Below, piece by piece: positions 12,961-28,800 of a stretch of 64,000 bases of DNA (the stretch's first letter is position 1; every line of letters starts with the position of its first letter). The DNA is from Amaranthus tricolor (lineage: Eukaryota > Streptophyta > Magnoliopsida > Caryophyllales > Amaranthaceae): assembly GCF_026212465.1 (NCBI RefSeq), contig NC_080048.1:21688658-21752657 (forward strand), read 5' to 3'. The position numbers and the translations under genes are program-made. The notes beneath the pieces were generated by a model that saw only the letters and a program-made list of their open reading frames with translations, ran no database searches and was not told the DNA's origin.

Positions 12961-15900
12961 CGTGCAAAACAAACCAAGTTTGAGCTACTTTGTGCCTAAA
13001 ACTGCCAAAAAAGCTTGAAAACCCATAAAATCGCAACTTAACCCGTAATTTCTAGCATATGACTATGATTGTCATTTCTAACAACCTCAACACAATAATA
13101 TATACCAAATAGTATTGTGTGCCATGTTTTGTGCAACACAAACCAAGTTTGAGCTACTTGATGCACGAAAGTTCCAAAAAGGCTTAATAACCCCATAAAA
13201 TCGCAACTTAACACGTAATTTCGTGCATATGACTATAATTTTAAATTCCAACCACTTCAACACAATAATATATACCAAATAGTGTTGTGTGCCAAGTTTC
13301 GTGTAAAACAAACCATGTTTGACCTACCTTATGCGCAGAAGTTCCAAAAAAGCTTAAAAACCCATAAAATCGATACTGAACACGTAATTTCTAGCATATG
13401 ACTATGATTTTTATTTTTAACCAATTTAATATAATAATGTATACCAAATAGTGTAGTGTGCCACGTTTCGTCCAAAACAAACCAAGTTTGAGCAACTTTA
13501 TGCGCGAAAGTGCCAAAAACACTTAAAAAGTCATAAAATCGCAATTTAACACGTAATTTCTAGCATATGACTATGATTTTAAATTCTAACCACTTCAACA
13601 CAATATTATATACCAATTAGTGTTGTGTGCAATGTTTCGTGCGAAACAAACCAAGTTTGAGCTAATTTATGGGGGAAAGTACAAAAAAGGCTGAAACACC
13701 CATAAAATCACAACTTAACAAATAATTTCTAGCATTTATTCTAACCACGTCAACACCAGAATATATACCAAATAGTGTTGAATGCTAAGTTTCGTGCAAA
13801 ACAAACCAAGTTTGAGCTACTTTGTGCCTAAGACTGCCAAAAACGCATAAAAACCCATTAAATAGCAACTTAACACGTAATTTCTAGCATATGACTATGA
13901 TTTTCATTTCTAACCAGCTCAACACAATAATATATACCAAATAGTATTGTGTGCCAAGTTTCGTGCAAAACAATCCAAGTTTGAGCTTCTGTATGCACAA
14001 AAGTTCAAAAAGGCTTAATAACCCCATAAAATCGCAACTTAACACGTTAATTCTTGCATATGACTATATTTTTTAATTCTAACAACTTCAACACAATAAT
14101 ATATACCAAATAGTGTTGTGTGCCATGTTTCGTGTACAACAAACCTTTTTTGACCTACCTTATGCGCGAAAGATCCTAAAGAGCTTAAAAACCCATAAAA
14201 TCGATACTAAACACGCAATTTCTAGCATATGACGATGATTTTCAATTTTAACCATTTTAATACAGTAATGTATACAAAGTATTGAAGTGTGCCACGTTTC
14301 GTGCAAAACAAACCAAGTTTGAGCAACTTTATGCGCGAAAGTGCCAAAAACACTTAAAAAGTCATAAAATCGCAATTTAACACGTAATTTCTAGCATATG
14401 ACTATGATTTTAAATTCTAACCACTTCCACACAATAATATATACTAATTAGTGTTGTGTGCAATGTTTCGTGCAAAACAAACCAAGTTTGAGCTACTTTG
14501 TACCTAAAACAGCCAAAAACGCTTGCAAACGCATAAAATCGCAACTTAACACGTAATTTTTAGCATATGACTATTATTTTCATTTCTAACCACCTCAACA
14601 CAATAATATATACCAAATAGTATTGTGTGCCAAGTTTCGTGCAAAACAAACCAAGTTTGAGCTACTTTATGCACAAAAGTTCCAAAAAGGCTTAATAACC
14701 CCATAAAATCGCAACTTAACACGTTATTTCTTGCATATGACTATAATTTTTAATTCTAACAACTTCAACACAATAATGTATACCAAATAGTGTTGTGTGC
14801 CAAGTTTCGTGTAAAACAAACCTTGTTTGACCTACCTTATGCGCGAAAGTTCCAAAAAATCTTAAAAACCCATAAAATCGATACTGAACACGTAATTTCT
14901 AGCATATGACTATGATTTTCAATTTTAACCATTTCAATACAATAATATATACCAAATAGTGTAGTGTGCCACGTTTCGTGCAAAAAAAGTAATTTCTAGC
15001 ATATGACTATGATTTTAAATTCTAACCACTTTAACACAATAATATATACCAATTAGTGTTGTGTGCAATGTTTCGTGCAAGACAAAGCAAGTTTGAGCTA
15101 CTTTATGGGAGAAAGTACCAAAAAGGCTAAAAAACCCATAGAATCACAACTCAACAAATAATTTCTAGCATATGACTATGATATCAACTCTAACCACGTC
15201 AACACCAGAATATATACCAAATAGTATTGTGTGCCAAGTTTCGTGCAAAACAAACCAAGTTTGAGCTACTTTGTGCCTAAAACTGCCAAAAACGCTTGAA
15301 AACCCATAAAATCGAAACTTAACACGTAATTTCTACCATATGACTATGATTTTCATTTCTAACCAGCTCAACACAACAATATATACCAAATAGTATTTTG
15401 TGCCAAGTTTCGTGCAAAACAAATCAAGTTTGAGCTACTTTATGCGCGAAAGTGCGAAAAACACTTTAAAAGCCATAAAATCGCAACTTAACACGTAATT
15501 TCAAGCATATGACTATGATTTTCATTTCTAACCACCTCAGCACAATAATATATACAAAATAGATTTGTGTGCCAAGTTTCGTGCAAAAGAAACCAAGTTT
15601 GAGCTACTTTGTGCCTAAAACTGCCAAAAAAGCTTGAAAACCCATAAAATCGCAACTTAACCCGTAATTTCTAGCATATGACTATGATTTTCACTTCTAA
15701 CCACCTCAACACAATAATATATACAAAATAGTATTGTGTGCCATGTTTCGTGCAACACAAACCAAGTTTGAGCTACTTGATGCACGAAAGTTCCAAAAAG
15801 GCTTAATAACACCATAAAATCGCAACTTAACACGTAATTTCGTGCATATGACTATAATTTTAAATTGCAACCACTTCAACACAATAATATATACCAAATA

Positions 15901-18070
15901 GTGTTGTGTGCCTAGTTTCGTGTAAAACAAACCATGTTTGACCTACCTTATGCGCAGAAGTTCCAAAAAAGCTTAAAAACCCATAGAATCGATACTGAAC
16001 ACGTAATTTCTAGCATATGACTATGATTTTCAATTTTAACCAGTTTAATATAATAATATATACCAAGTAGTGTAATGTGCCACGTTTCGTGCAAAACAAA
16101 CCAAGTTTGAGCAACTTTATGCGCGAAAATGCCAAAAACACTTGAAAAGTCATAAAATCGCAATTTAACACGTAATTTCTTCCATATGGCTATGATTTTA
16201 AATTCTAACCACTTCAACACAATATTATATACCAATTAGTGTTGTGTGCAATGTTTTGTGCGAAACAAACCAAGTTTGAGCTAATTTATGGGGGAAAGTT
16301 CAAAAAAGGCTGAAAAACCCATAAAATCACTACTTAACAAATAATTTCTAGCATTTATTCTAACCACGTCAACACCAGAATATTTACCAAATAGTGTTGT
16401 GTGCCAAGTTTCGTGCAAAACAAACCAAGTTTGAGCTACTTTGTGTCTAAGACTGCAATAAACGCTTGAAAACCCATAAAATAGCAACTTAACACGTAAT
16501 TTCTAGCATATGACTATGATTTTCATTTCTAACCAGCTCAACACAATAATATATACCAAATAGTATTGTGTGCCAAGTTTCGTGCAAAACAATCCAAGTT
16601 TGAGCTACTTTATGCACAAAAGTTCCAAAAAGGCTTAATAACCCTATAAAATCGCAACTTAACACGTTATTTCTTGCATATGACTATATTTTTTAATTCT
16701 AACCACTTCAACCCAATAATATATACCAAATAGTGTTGTGTGCCATGTTTCGTGTACAACAAACCTTTTCTGACCTACCTTATGCGCGAAAGTTCCAAAA
16801 AAGCTTAAAAACCCATAAAATCGATACTGAACACGCAATTTCTAGCATATGAGTATGATTTTCAATTTTAACCATTTTAATACAGTAATATATACCAAGT
16901 AGTGAAGTGTGCCACGTTTCGTGCAAAACAAACCAAGTTTGAGCAACTTTATGCGCGAAAGTGCCAAAAACACTTAAAAAGTCATAAAATCGCAATTTAA
17001 CATGTAATTTCTAGCATATGACAATGATTTTAAATTCTAACCACTTCCACACAATAATATATACTAATTAGTGTTGTGTGCAATGTTTCGTGCAAAACAA
17101 ACCAAGTTTGAGCTACTTTTTGCCTAAAACTGCCAAAAACAATTGGAAACCCATAAAATCGCAAATTAACACGTAATTTCTAGCATATGACTATGATTTT
17201 CATTTCTAACCTGCTCAACACAATAATATATACTAACTAGTGTTGTGTGCAATATTTAGTGCAAAACAAACCAAGTTTGAGCTATTTTGTGCCTAAAACA
17301 GCCAAAAACGCTTGAAAACGCAACTTAACACGTTATTTCTTGCATATGACTATAATTTTTAATTCTAACAACGTCAACACAATAATGTATACCAAATAGT
17401 GTTGTGTGCCAAGTTTCGTGTAAAACAAACCTTGTTTGTCCTATCTTATGCGCGAAAGTTCCAAAAAAGTTTAAAAACCCATAAAATCGATACTAAACAC
17501 GTAATTTCTAGCATATGACTATGATTTTCAATTTTAACCATTTCAATACAATAATGTATACCAAATAGTGTAGTGTGCCACGTTTCGTGCAAAAAAAGTA
17601 ATTTCTAGCATATGACTATGATTTTAAATTCTAACCACTTCAACACAATAATATATACCAATTAGTGTTGTGTGCAATGTTTCGTGCAAAACAAAGCAAG
17701 TTTGAGCTACTTTATGGGAGAAAGTACAAAAAAGGCTGTAAAACCCATAGAATGACAACTCAACAAATAATTTCTAGCATATGACTATGTTATCAACTCT
17801 AACCACGTCAACACCAGAATATATACCAAATAGTATTGTGTGCCAGGTTTCGTGCAAAACAAACCAAGTTTGAGCTACTTTGTGCCTAAAACTGCCAAAA
17901 ACGCTTGAAAACCCATAAAATCACAACTTAACACGTAATTTCTACCATATGACTATGATTTTCATTTCTAACCACCTAAAGACAATAATATATACCAAAT
18001 AGTATTGTGTGCCAAGTTTCGTGCAAAACAAACCAAGTTTGAGCTACGTTATGCGCGAAAGTGCCAAAAA
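12960..18070. repeat. Satellite array with ~2.61-kb tandem segmental duplication
   Basis: Approximately 12.96-15.45 kb is repeated at 15.57-18.07 kb with an offset of 2,609-2,621 bp. Shared private markers are 'aacccgtaat' (about 13040 and 15660), a 13-bp-deleted M3 (13731 and 16352), an internal deletion of ~80 bp that joins 'gtttcgtgcaaaa' directly to 'aaagtaatttctag' (14981 and 17590), and 'ttctaccatatg' (15331 and 17940). The shared deletion shows that it arose before the duplication. Edges are approximate, judged by eye. Confidence 0.8.
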
Positions 18071-21000
18071 CACTTTAAAAGCCATAAAATCGCAATTTAA
18101 CACGTAATTTCTAGCATATGACTATGTTTTAAATTCTAACCACTTCAACAGAATAATATATACCAATTAGTGTTGTGTGCCAAGTTTCATGCAAAATAAA
18201 CCAAGTTTGAGCTACTTTATGCACAAAAGTTCCGAAAAGGCTTAATAACCCCATAAAATCGCAACTTAACACGTAATTTCGTGCATATGACTATAATTTT
18301 AAATTCTAACCACTTCAACACAATACTATATACCAAATAGTGTTGTGTGCCAAGTTTCGTGTAAAACAAACCATGTTTGACCTACCTGATGCGCAGAAGT
18401 TCCAAAAAAGCTTAAAAACCCATAAAATCGATACTGAACACGTAATTTCTAGCATATGGCTATGATTTTCAATTTTAACCATTTCAATACAATAATATAT
18501 ACCAAATAGTGTAGTGTGCCACGTTACATGCAAAACAAACTTAGTTTTAGCTACTTTATTCGCGAAAGAGCCATAAACACTTAAAAGTCATAATATCGCA
18601 ATTTAACACGTAATTTCTAGCATATGACTATGATTTTAAATTCTAACCATTTTAACACAATAATATATACCAAATAGTGTTGTGTGCAATGTTTCGTGCA
18701 AAACAAACCAAGTTTGAGCAACTTTATGGGCGAAAGTACCAAAAAGGCTGAAAAACCCATAAAATCACAACTTAACAAACTATTTCTAGCATATTATTAT
18801 GATATAAATTCTAACCACGTCAACACCAGAATATATACCAAATAGTGTTGTGTGCCAAGTTTCGTGCAAAACAAACCAAGTTTGAGCTACTTTGTGGGCG
18901 AAATTACCAAAAAGGCTTTAAAACCTATAAAATCGCAACTTAACACGTAATTTATAGCATATGACTATGATTTTCATTTCTAACCACCTCAACACAATAA
19001 TATATACCAAATAGAATTTTGTGCCATGTTTCGTGGAAAACAAACCAAGTTTGAGCTACTTTATGCACAAAAGTTCCAAAAAGGCTTAATAACCCCATAA
19101 AATCGCAACTTAACACGTAATTTCATGCATATGACTATAATTTTAAATTCTAACCACTTCAACACAATAATATCTACCAAATAGTGTTGTGTGCAAAGTT
19201 TCGTGTAAAACAAACCATGTTTGACCTACCTTATGCGCAGAAGTTCCAAAAAAGCTTAAAAACCCATAAAATCAATACTGAACACGTAATTTCTAGCATA
19301 TGACTATAATTTTCATTTTTAACCATTTTAATACAATAATATATACCAAATAGTGTAGTGTGCCACGTTTCGTGCAAAACAAACCAAGTTTGAGCAACTT
19401 TATGCGCGAAAGTGCAAAAAACACTTAAAAAGTCATAAAATCGCAATTTAACACGTAATTTCTAGCATATGCCTATGATTTTAAATTCTAACCACTTCAA
19501 CACAATATTATATGCCAATTAGTGTTGTGTGCAATGTTTTGTGCAAAACAAACCAACTTTGAGCTAATTTATGGGGGAAAGTACCAAAAAGGCTGAAAAA
19601 CCCATAAAATCACAACTTAACAAATAATTTCTAGCATTTATACTAACCACCGTCAACACCATAATATGTACCAAATAGTGTTGTGTGCCAAGTTTCGTGC
19701 AAAACAAACCATGTTTGAGCTACTTTGTGCCTAAGACTGCCAAAAACGCTTGAAAACCCATAAAATCGCAACTTAACCCGTAATTTCTAGCATATGACTA
19801 TGATTTTCATTTCTAACCAGCTCAACACAATAATATATACCAAATAGTATTGTGTGCCAAGTTTCGTGCAAACGAATCCATGTTTGAGATACTTTATGCA
19901 CAAAAGTTCCAAAAAGGCTTAATAACCCCATAAAATCGCAACTTAACACGTTATTTCTTGCATATGACTATAATTTTTAATTCTAACCACTTCAACACAA
20001 TAATATATACCAAATAGTTTTGTGTGCCAAGTTTCGTGTAAAACAAACCATGTTTGACCTACCTTATGCGCAGAAGTTCCAAAAAAGCTTAAAAACCGAT
20101 AAAATCGATTTTGAACACGTAATTTCTAGCATATGACTATGATTTTCAATTTTAACCATTTTCATACAATAATATATACCAAATAGTGTAGTGTGCCACG
20201 TTTCGTGCAAAACAAACCAAGTTTGAGCAACTTTATGCGCGAAAGTGCCAAAACCACTTAAAAAGTCATAAAATCGCAATTTAACACGTAATTTCTAGCA
20301 TATGACTATGATTTTAAATTCTAACCACATCAACACAATATTATATACCAATTAGTGTTGTGTGCAATGTTTCCTGCAAAACAAACCAAGTTTGAGCTAA
20401 TTTATGGGGGAAAGTACCAAAAAGGCTGAAAAACCCATAAAATCACAACTTAACAAATAGTTTCTAGCATTTATTCTAACCACGTCAACACCAGAATATA
20501 TACCAAATAGTGTTGTGTGCCAAGTTTCGTGCAAAACAAACCAAGTTTGAGCTACTTTGTGCCTAAAACTGCCAAAAACGCTTGAAAACCCATAAAATCG
20601 CAACTTAACACGTAATTTCTACCATATGACTATGATTTTCATTTCTAACCACCTCAACACAATAATATATACCAAATAGTATTGTGTGCCAAGTTTCGTG
20701 CAAAACAAACCAACATTGAGCTACTTTATGCGCGAAAGTGCCAAAAACACTTTAAAAGCCATAAAATCGCAATTTAACACGTAATTTCTAGCATAGGACT
20801 ATGATTTTAAATTCTAACCACTTCAACAGAATAATATATACCAATTAGTGTTTTGTGCAATGTTTCGTGCAAAACAAACCAAGTTTGAGCTACTTTGTGG
20901 GCGAAATTACCAAAAAGGCTTTAAAACCCATAAAATCGCAACTTCACACGTAATTTCTAGCATATGACTATGATTTTCATTTCTAACCACCTCAACACAA

Positions 21001-24000
21001 TAATATATACCAAATAGTGTTGTGTGCCAAGTTTCGTGCAAAATAAACCAAGTTTGAGCTACTTTATGCACAAAAGTTCCAAAAAGGCTTAATAACCCCA
21101 TTAAATCGCAACTTAACACGTAATTTCTTGCATATGACTATAATTTTAAATTCTAACCACTTCAACACAATACTATATACCAAATAGTGTTGTGTGCCAA
21201 GTTTCGTGTAAAACAAACCATGTTTGACCTACCTCATGCGCAGAAGTTCCAAAAAAGCTTAAAAACACATAAAATCGATACTGAACACGTAATTTCTAGC
21301 ATATGACTATGATTTTCAATTTTAACCATTTGAATACAATAATATATACCAAATAGTGTAGTGTGCCACGTTTCGTGCAAAACAAACTAAGTTTTAGCTA
21401 CTTTATTCGCGAAAGTGCCATAAACACTTAAAAAGTCATAATATCGCAATTTAACACGTAATTTCTAGCATATGACTATGATTTTAAATTCTAACCATTT
21501 TAACACAATAATATATACCAATTAGTGTTGTGTGCAATGTTTCGTGCAAAACAAACCAAGTTTGAGCTACTTTATGGGCGAAAGTACAAAAATGGCTGAA
21601 AAACCCATAAAATCACATGTTAACAAACTATTTCTAGCATATGACTATGATATAAATTCTAACCACGTCAACACCAGAATATATACCAAATAGTGTTGTG
21701 TGCCAAGTTTCGTGCAAAATAAACCAAGTTTGAGCTACTTTGTGCCTAAAACTGCCAAAAACGCTTGAAAACCCATAAAATCGCAACTTAACACATAATT
21801 TCTAGCATATTCCTATGATTTTCATTTCAAACCACCTCAACACAATAATATACACCAAATAGTATTGTGTACCATGTTTCGTGCAAAACAAACCAAGTTT
21901 GAACTACTTTATGCACAAAATTTCCAAAAAGGCTTAATACCCCCATAAAATCGCAACTTAAGACGTAATTTCTTGCATATGACTATAATTTTGAATTGTA
22001 ACCACTTCAACACAATAATATATACCAAAGAGTGTTATGTGCCAAGTTTCGTGTAAAACAAACCTTGTTTGACCTACCTTATATGCGAAAGTTCCAATAA
22101 AGCTTAAAAACCCATAAAATCGATACTGAACACGTAATTTCTTGCATATGACTATCATTTTCAATTTTAACCATTTTAATACAATAATATATACCTAATA
22201 GTGTAGTGTGCCACGTTTCGTGCAAAACAAACCAAGTTTGAGCAACTTTATGTGCGAAAGTGCCAAAAACACTTAAAAAGTCATAAAATCGCAATTTAAC
22301 ACGTAATTTCTAGCATATGACTATGATTTTAAATTCAAACCACATCAACACAATAATATATACCAATTAGTGTTGTGTGCAATGTTTCGTGCAAAACAAA
22401 GCATGTTTGAGCTACTTTATGGGCGAAAGTACCAGAAAGGCTGAAAAACCCATAGCATCACAACTCAACAAAAAATTTCTAGCATTTATTCTAACCACGT
22501 CAACACCATAATCTATACCAAATAATGTTGTGTGCCAAGTTTCGTGCAAAACAAACTAAGTTTGAGCTACTTTGTGCCTAAGACTGCCAAAAACGCTTGA
22601 AAACCCATAAAATCGCAACTTAACCCGTAATTTCTAGAATATGACTATGATTTTCATTTCTAACCAGCTCAACACAATAATATATACCAAAGAGTATTGT
22701 GTGCCAAGTTTCGTGCAAAACAATCCAAGTTTGAGCTACTTTATGCACAAAAGTTCCAAAAAGGCTTAATAACCCCATAAAATCGCAACTTAACAGGTTA
22801 TTTCTTGCATATGACTATAATTTTTAATTCTAACCACTTCAACACAATAATATATACCAAATAGTGTTGTGTGCCAATTTTCGTGTAAAACAAACCTTGT
22901 TTGACCTACCTTATATGCGAAAGTTCCAAAAAAGCTTAAAAACCCATAAAATCGATACTGAACACGTAATTTCTTGCATATGACTATCATTTCAATTTTA
23001 ACAATTTTAATACAATAATATATACCTAATAGTGTAGTGTGCCACGTTTCGTGCAAAACAAACCGAGTTTGAGCAACTTTATGCGCGAAAGTGCCAAAAA
23101 CACTTAAAAAGTCATAAAATCACAATTTAACACGTAATTTCTAGCATATGACTATGATTTTAAATTCTAACCACTTTAACACAATATTATATACCAATTA
23201 GTGTTGTGTGCAATGTTTCGTGCAAAACAAACCAAGTTTGAGCTAATTTATGGGGAAAAGTACCAAAAAGGCTGAAAAACCCATAAAATCACAACTTAAC
23301 AAATAATTTTTAGCATTTATTCTAACCAAGTCAACACCATAATATATACCAAATAGTGTTGTGTGCCATGTTTCATGGAAAACAAACTATGTTTGAGCTA
23401 CTTTGTGCCTAAGACTGCCAAAAACGCTTGAAAACCCATAAAATCGCAACTTAACCCGTAATTTCTAGCATATGACTATGATTTTAATTTCTAACCAGCT
23501 CAACACAATAATATATACCAAAGAGTATTGTGTGCCAAGTTTCGTGCAAAACAATCCAATTTTGAGCTACTTTATGCACAAAAGTTCCAAAAAGGCTTAA
23601 TAACCCCATAAAATCGCAACTTAACACGTTATTTCTTGCATATGACTATAATTTATAATTCTAACCACTTAAACACAATAATATATACCAAATAGTGTTG
23701 TGTGCAAATTTTCGTGTAAAACAAACCATGTTTGACGTACCTTATGCGCAGAAGTTCCAAGAAAGCTTAAAAACCCATAAAATCGATACTGAACACGTAT
23801 TTTCTAGCATATGACTATGATTTTCAATTTTAACCATTTTAATACAATAATATATACCAAATATTGTAGTGTGCCACGTTTCGTGATAAACAAACCAAGT
23901 TTGAGCAACTTTATGCGCGAAAGTGCCAAAAACACTTAAAAAGTCATAAAATCGCAATTTAACACGTAATTTCTAGCATATGACTATAATTTTAAATTCT

Positions 24001-27000
24001 AACCACTTCAACACAATAATATATACCAATTCGTGTTGTGTGCAATGTTTCGTGCAAAACAAACCAAGTTTGAGCTAATTTATGGGGGAAAGTACCAAAA
24101 AGGCTGAAAAACCCATAAAATCACAACTTAACATATAATTTCTAGCATTTATTCTAACCACGTCAACACCATAAAATATACCAAATATTGTTGTGTGCCA
24201 AGTTTCGTGCAAAACAAACCAAGTTTGAGCTACTTTATGGGGGAAAGTACCAAAAAGGCTGAAAAACCCATAGAATCACAACTTAACAAATAATTTCTAG
24301 CATATGACCATGATATCAATTCTAACCACGTGAACACCAGAATATATACCAAATAGTGTTGTGTGGCAAGTTTCGTGCAAAACAAACCAAGTTTGAGCTA
24401 CTTTGTGCCTAAAAATTCCAAACAGGTTGAAAACCCAAAAAATCGAAACTTAACACGTAATTTCTAGCATATGACTATTACTTTCATTTCTAACCACCTC
24501 AACACAATAATATATACCAAATAGTATTGTGTGCCTTGTTTCGTGCAAAACAAACCAAGTTTGAGCTACTTTATGCACTAAAGTTCCAAAAAGGCTTAAT
24601 AGCAACTTAACATGTAATTTCTAGCATATAACTATGATTTTCAATTCTAACCACTTCAACACAATAATATATACGAAATAGTGTTGTGTGCCAAGTTTCG
24701 TGCAAAACAAACCAAGTTTGAGCTACTTTGTGCCGAAAAATTCCAAACAGGCTTGAAAACCCAAAAAATTCCAAATAGTATAGTGTGCCACGTTACGTGC
24801 AAAACAAACCAAGTTTGAACTACTTTATGCGCGAAAGTGCCAAAAATACTTAAAAAGCCATAAAATCGAAATTTAACACGTAATTTCCAGCATATGACTA
24901 TGATTTTAAATTCTAACCACTTCAACACAATAATATATACCAATTAGTGTTGTGTGCAATGTTTCGTGCGAAACAAACAAAGTTTGAGCTACATTATGGG
25001 GGAAAGTACCAAAAAGGCTTAAAAACGCATAAAATCACAACTTAACAAATAATTTCCAACATATGACTATGATATCAATTATAACCACGTCAACACCAGA
25101 ATATATACCAAATAGTGTTGTGTGCCAAGTTTCGTGAAAAACAAACCAAGTTTGAGCCAGTTTGTGCCTAAAACTGCCAAAAAAGCTTGAAAACCCAAAA
25201 AATCGCAACTTAACACGTAATTTCTAGCATATGACTATGCTTTTCATTTCTAACCACCTCAACACAATAATATATACCAAATAGTATTCTGTGCCATGTT
25301 TCTTGCAAAACAAACCAAGTTACTTTATGCACGAAAGTTCCTAAAAGGCTTAATAATCCCATAAAATCGCAACTTAACACGAATTTTCTTGCATGTGACT
25401 ATAGTTTTAAATTCTAACCACTTCAACACAATAATATTTACCAAATAGTGTTGTGTGCCAAGTTTCGTGTAAAACAAACCATGTATGACCTACGTTATGC
25501 GCGAAAGTTCCAAAAAAGCATAAAAACCCATAAATTCGATACTGAACACGTAATTTCTAACATATGACTATCATTTTCAATTTTAATACAATAATATATA
25601 CAAACTAGTGTAGTGTGCCACGTTTCGTGCAAAACAAATAAAGTTTCAGCTACTTTATGCGCGAAAGTGCCAAAAACACTTAAAAAGTCATAATATCGCA
25701 ATTTAACAAGTAATTTCTAGCATATGACTATGATTTTTAAATTCTAACCACTTCAACACAATAATATATACCAATTAGTGTTGTGTGCAACGTTTCGTGC
25801 AATACTAACCAAGTTTGAGCTACTTTGTGCCAAAAAATTCCAAATAGGCTTCAAAACCAATAAAATCCCAACATAACACGTAATTTCTATCATATTACTA
25901 TCATTTTCATTTCTAACCACCTCAACACAATAATTCATACCAAATAGTATTGTGTGCAATGTTTCATGCAAAACAAACCAAGTGTGAGCTACTTTATGCA
26001 CAAAAATTCCAAAAAGGCTTAATAAGCCCATAAAATCGCAACTTAACACGTAACTTCTTGCATATGACTATAATTTTAAATTCTAACCACTTCAACACAA
26101 TAATATATACCAAATAATGTTGTGTGACTAGTTTCGTGTAAAACAAACCTTGTTTGACCTACCTTATGCGCGAGAGTTCCAAAAAAGCTTAAAAACCCAT
26201 AAAATCGATACTAAACACGTAACTTCTAGCATATGACTATGTTTTTTAATTTTAACCATTTTAATACAATAATATATACAAAATACTGTAGTGTGCTACG
26301 TTTCGTGCAAAACAAACCAAGTTTGAGCTACTTTATGCGCGAAAGTGCCAAAAACACTTAAAAAGCCATAAAATAGAAATTTAACACGTTATTTCTAGCA
26401 TATGACTATGATTTTAAATTCTAACCACTTCAACACAATAATGTATACCAATTAGTGTAGTGTGCAATGTTTTGTGCAAAACAAACCAAGTTTGAGCTAC
26501 TTTATGGGGGAAAGTACCAAAAAGGCTGAAAAACCCATAGAATCACAACTTAACAAATAATTTCTAGCATATGACCATGATATCAATTCTAACCACGTGA
26601 ACACCAGAATATATACCAAATAGTGTTGTGTGGCAAATTTCGTGCAAAACAAACCAAGTTTGAGCTACTTTGTGCCTAAAAATTCCAAACAGGTTGAAAA
26701 CCCAAAAAATCGAAACTTAACACGTAATTTCTAGCATATGACTATTATTTTCATTTCTAACCACCTCAACACAATAATATATACCAAATAGTATTGTGTG
26801 CCTTGTTTCGTGCAAAACAAACCAAGTTTGAGCTACTTTATGCACTAAAGTTCCAAAAAGGCTTAATAACCCCATAAAATCGCAACTTAACACGTAACTT
26901 CTTGTATATGACTATAATTTTGAATTCTAACCACTTCAACACAATAATATATACCAAATAGTATTGTGTGCCAAGTTTCGTGTAAATCAAACCTTGTTTG

Positions 27001-28800
27001 ACCAACCTTATGTGCGATTGTTCCAAAAAAGCTTAAAACCTAGAAAATCGATATTCAACACGTAACTTCTAGCATATGACTATCATTTTCAATTTTAACC
27101 TTTTTAATACAATAATATATACCAAATAGTGTAGTGTTCCATGTTTCGTGCAAAACAAACCCAGTTTGAGCTACTTTATGCGCGAGAGTGCCAAAAACAC
27201 TTAAGAAGCCATAAAATCGCAATTTAACACGTAATTTCTAGCATATGACTATGATTTTAAATTCTAACCACTTCAACACAATAATATATATCAATTAGTG
27301 TTGTGTGTAATGTTTCGTGCAAAACAAAGCAATTTTGAGCTACTTTTTGGGCGAAAGTACCAAAAAGGCTGAAAAACCCATAGAATCACAACTCAACAAA
27401 AAATTTCTAGCATATGACTAAGATATCAACTCTAACCACGTAACCACCAGAATATATACCAAATAGTATTGTGTGCCAAGTTTCGTGCAAAACAAACCAA
27501 GTTTGAGCTACTTTGTGCCTAAAACTGCCAAAAACGCTTAAAAAACCATAAAATCACAACTTAACACGTAATTTCTACCATATGACTATGATTTTCATTT
27601 CTAACCACCTCAACACAATAATATATACCAAATAGTTTTGTGTACCAAGTTTGGTGCAAAACAAACCAAGTTTGAGCTACTTTATGGGCGAAAGTACCAG
27701 AAAGGCTGAAAAACCCATAGAATCACAACTCAACAAATAATTTCTAGCATATGACTATGATATCAACTCTAACCACGTAACCACCAGAATATATACGAAA
27801 TAGTATTGTGTGCCAAGTTTCGTGCAAAACAAACCAAGTTTGAGCTACTTTGTGCCTAAAACTGCCAAAAAAGCTTGAAAACCCATAAAATCGCAACTTA
27901 ACACGTAATTTCTACCATATGACTATGATTTTCATTTATAACCACCTCAACACAATAATATATACCAAATAGTATTGTGTGCCAAGTTTCGTGCAAAACA
28001 AACCAAGTTTGAGCCACTTTATGCACAAAAGTTCCAAAAAGGCTTAATAACCCCATAAAATCGCATCTTAAGACGTAATTTCTTACATATGACTATAATT
28101 TTGAATTGTAACCACTTCAACACAATAATATATACCAAATAGTTTTATGTGCCATGTTTCGTGTAAAACAAACCTTGTTTGACCTACCTTATATGCGAAA
28201 GTTCCAAAAAAGCTTAAAAACCCATAAAATCGATACTGAACACGTAATTTCTTGCATATGACTATGATTTTCAATTTTAACCATTTTAACACAATAATAT
28301 ATACCTAATAGTGTAGTGTGCCACGTTTCGTGCAAAACAAACCAAGTTTGAGCAACTTTATGCGCGAAAGTGCCAAAAACACTTAAAAAGTCATAAAATC
28401 GCAATTTAACACGTATTTTCTAGCATATGACTATGATTTTAAATTCTAACCACTTCAACAAAATATTATATACCAATTAGTGTTATGTGCAATGTTTCGT
28501 GCAAAACAAACCAAGTTTGAGCTAATTTATGGGGGAAAGTACCAAAAAGGCTGAAAAACCTATAAAATCACAACTTAACAAATAATTTCTAGCATTTATT
28601 CTAACCACGTCAACACCATAATATATACCAAATAGTGTTGTGTGCGAAGTTTCGTGCAAAACAAACCAAGTTTGAGCTACTTTGTGACTAAAACTGCCAA
28701 AAAGGCCTGAAACCATAAAATCGCAACTTAACACGTAATTTCTAGCATATGACTATGATTTTCATTTCTAACCACCTCAACACAATAATATATACCAAAT
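18071..28800. repeat. Satellite array, pentameric region
   Basis: Here the M1-M2-M3-M4-M5 cycle is most regular. M1 cores fall near 18454, 19297, 20130, 21300, 22145, 22977 and 23807, mostly 830-845 bp apart. M3 copies lacking 13 bp occur near 19633, 20467, 22481, 23313, 24146 and 28590. Deletions disturb the phase near 24600 and 24770. A private block at about 24230-24450 ('catatgaccatgatatc', 'gtgtggcaa') recurs at about 26500-26720. No gene is seen. Confidence 0.88.
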
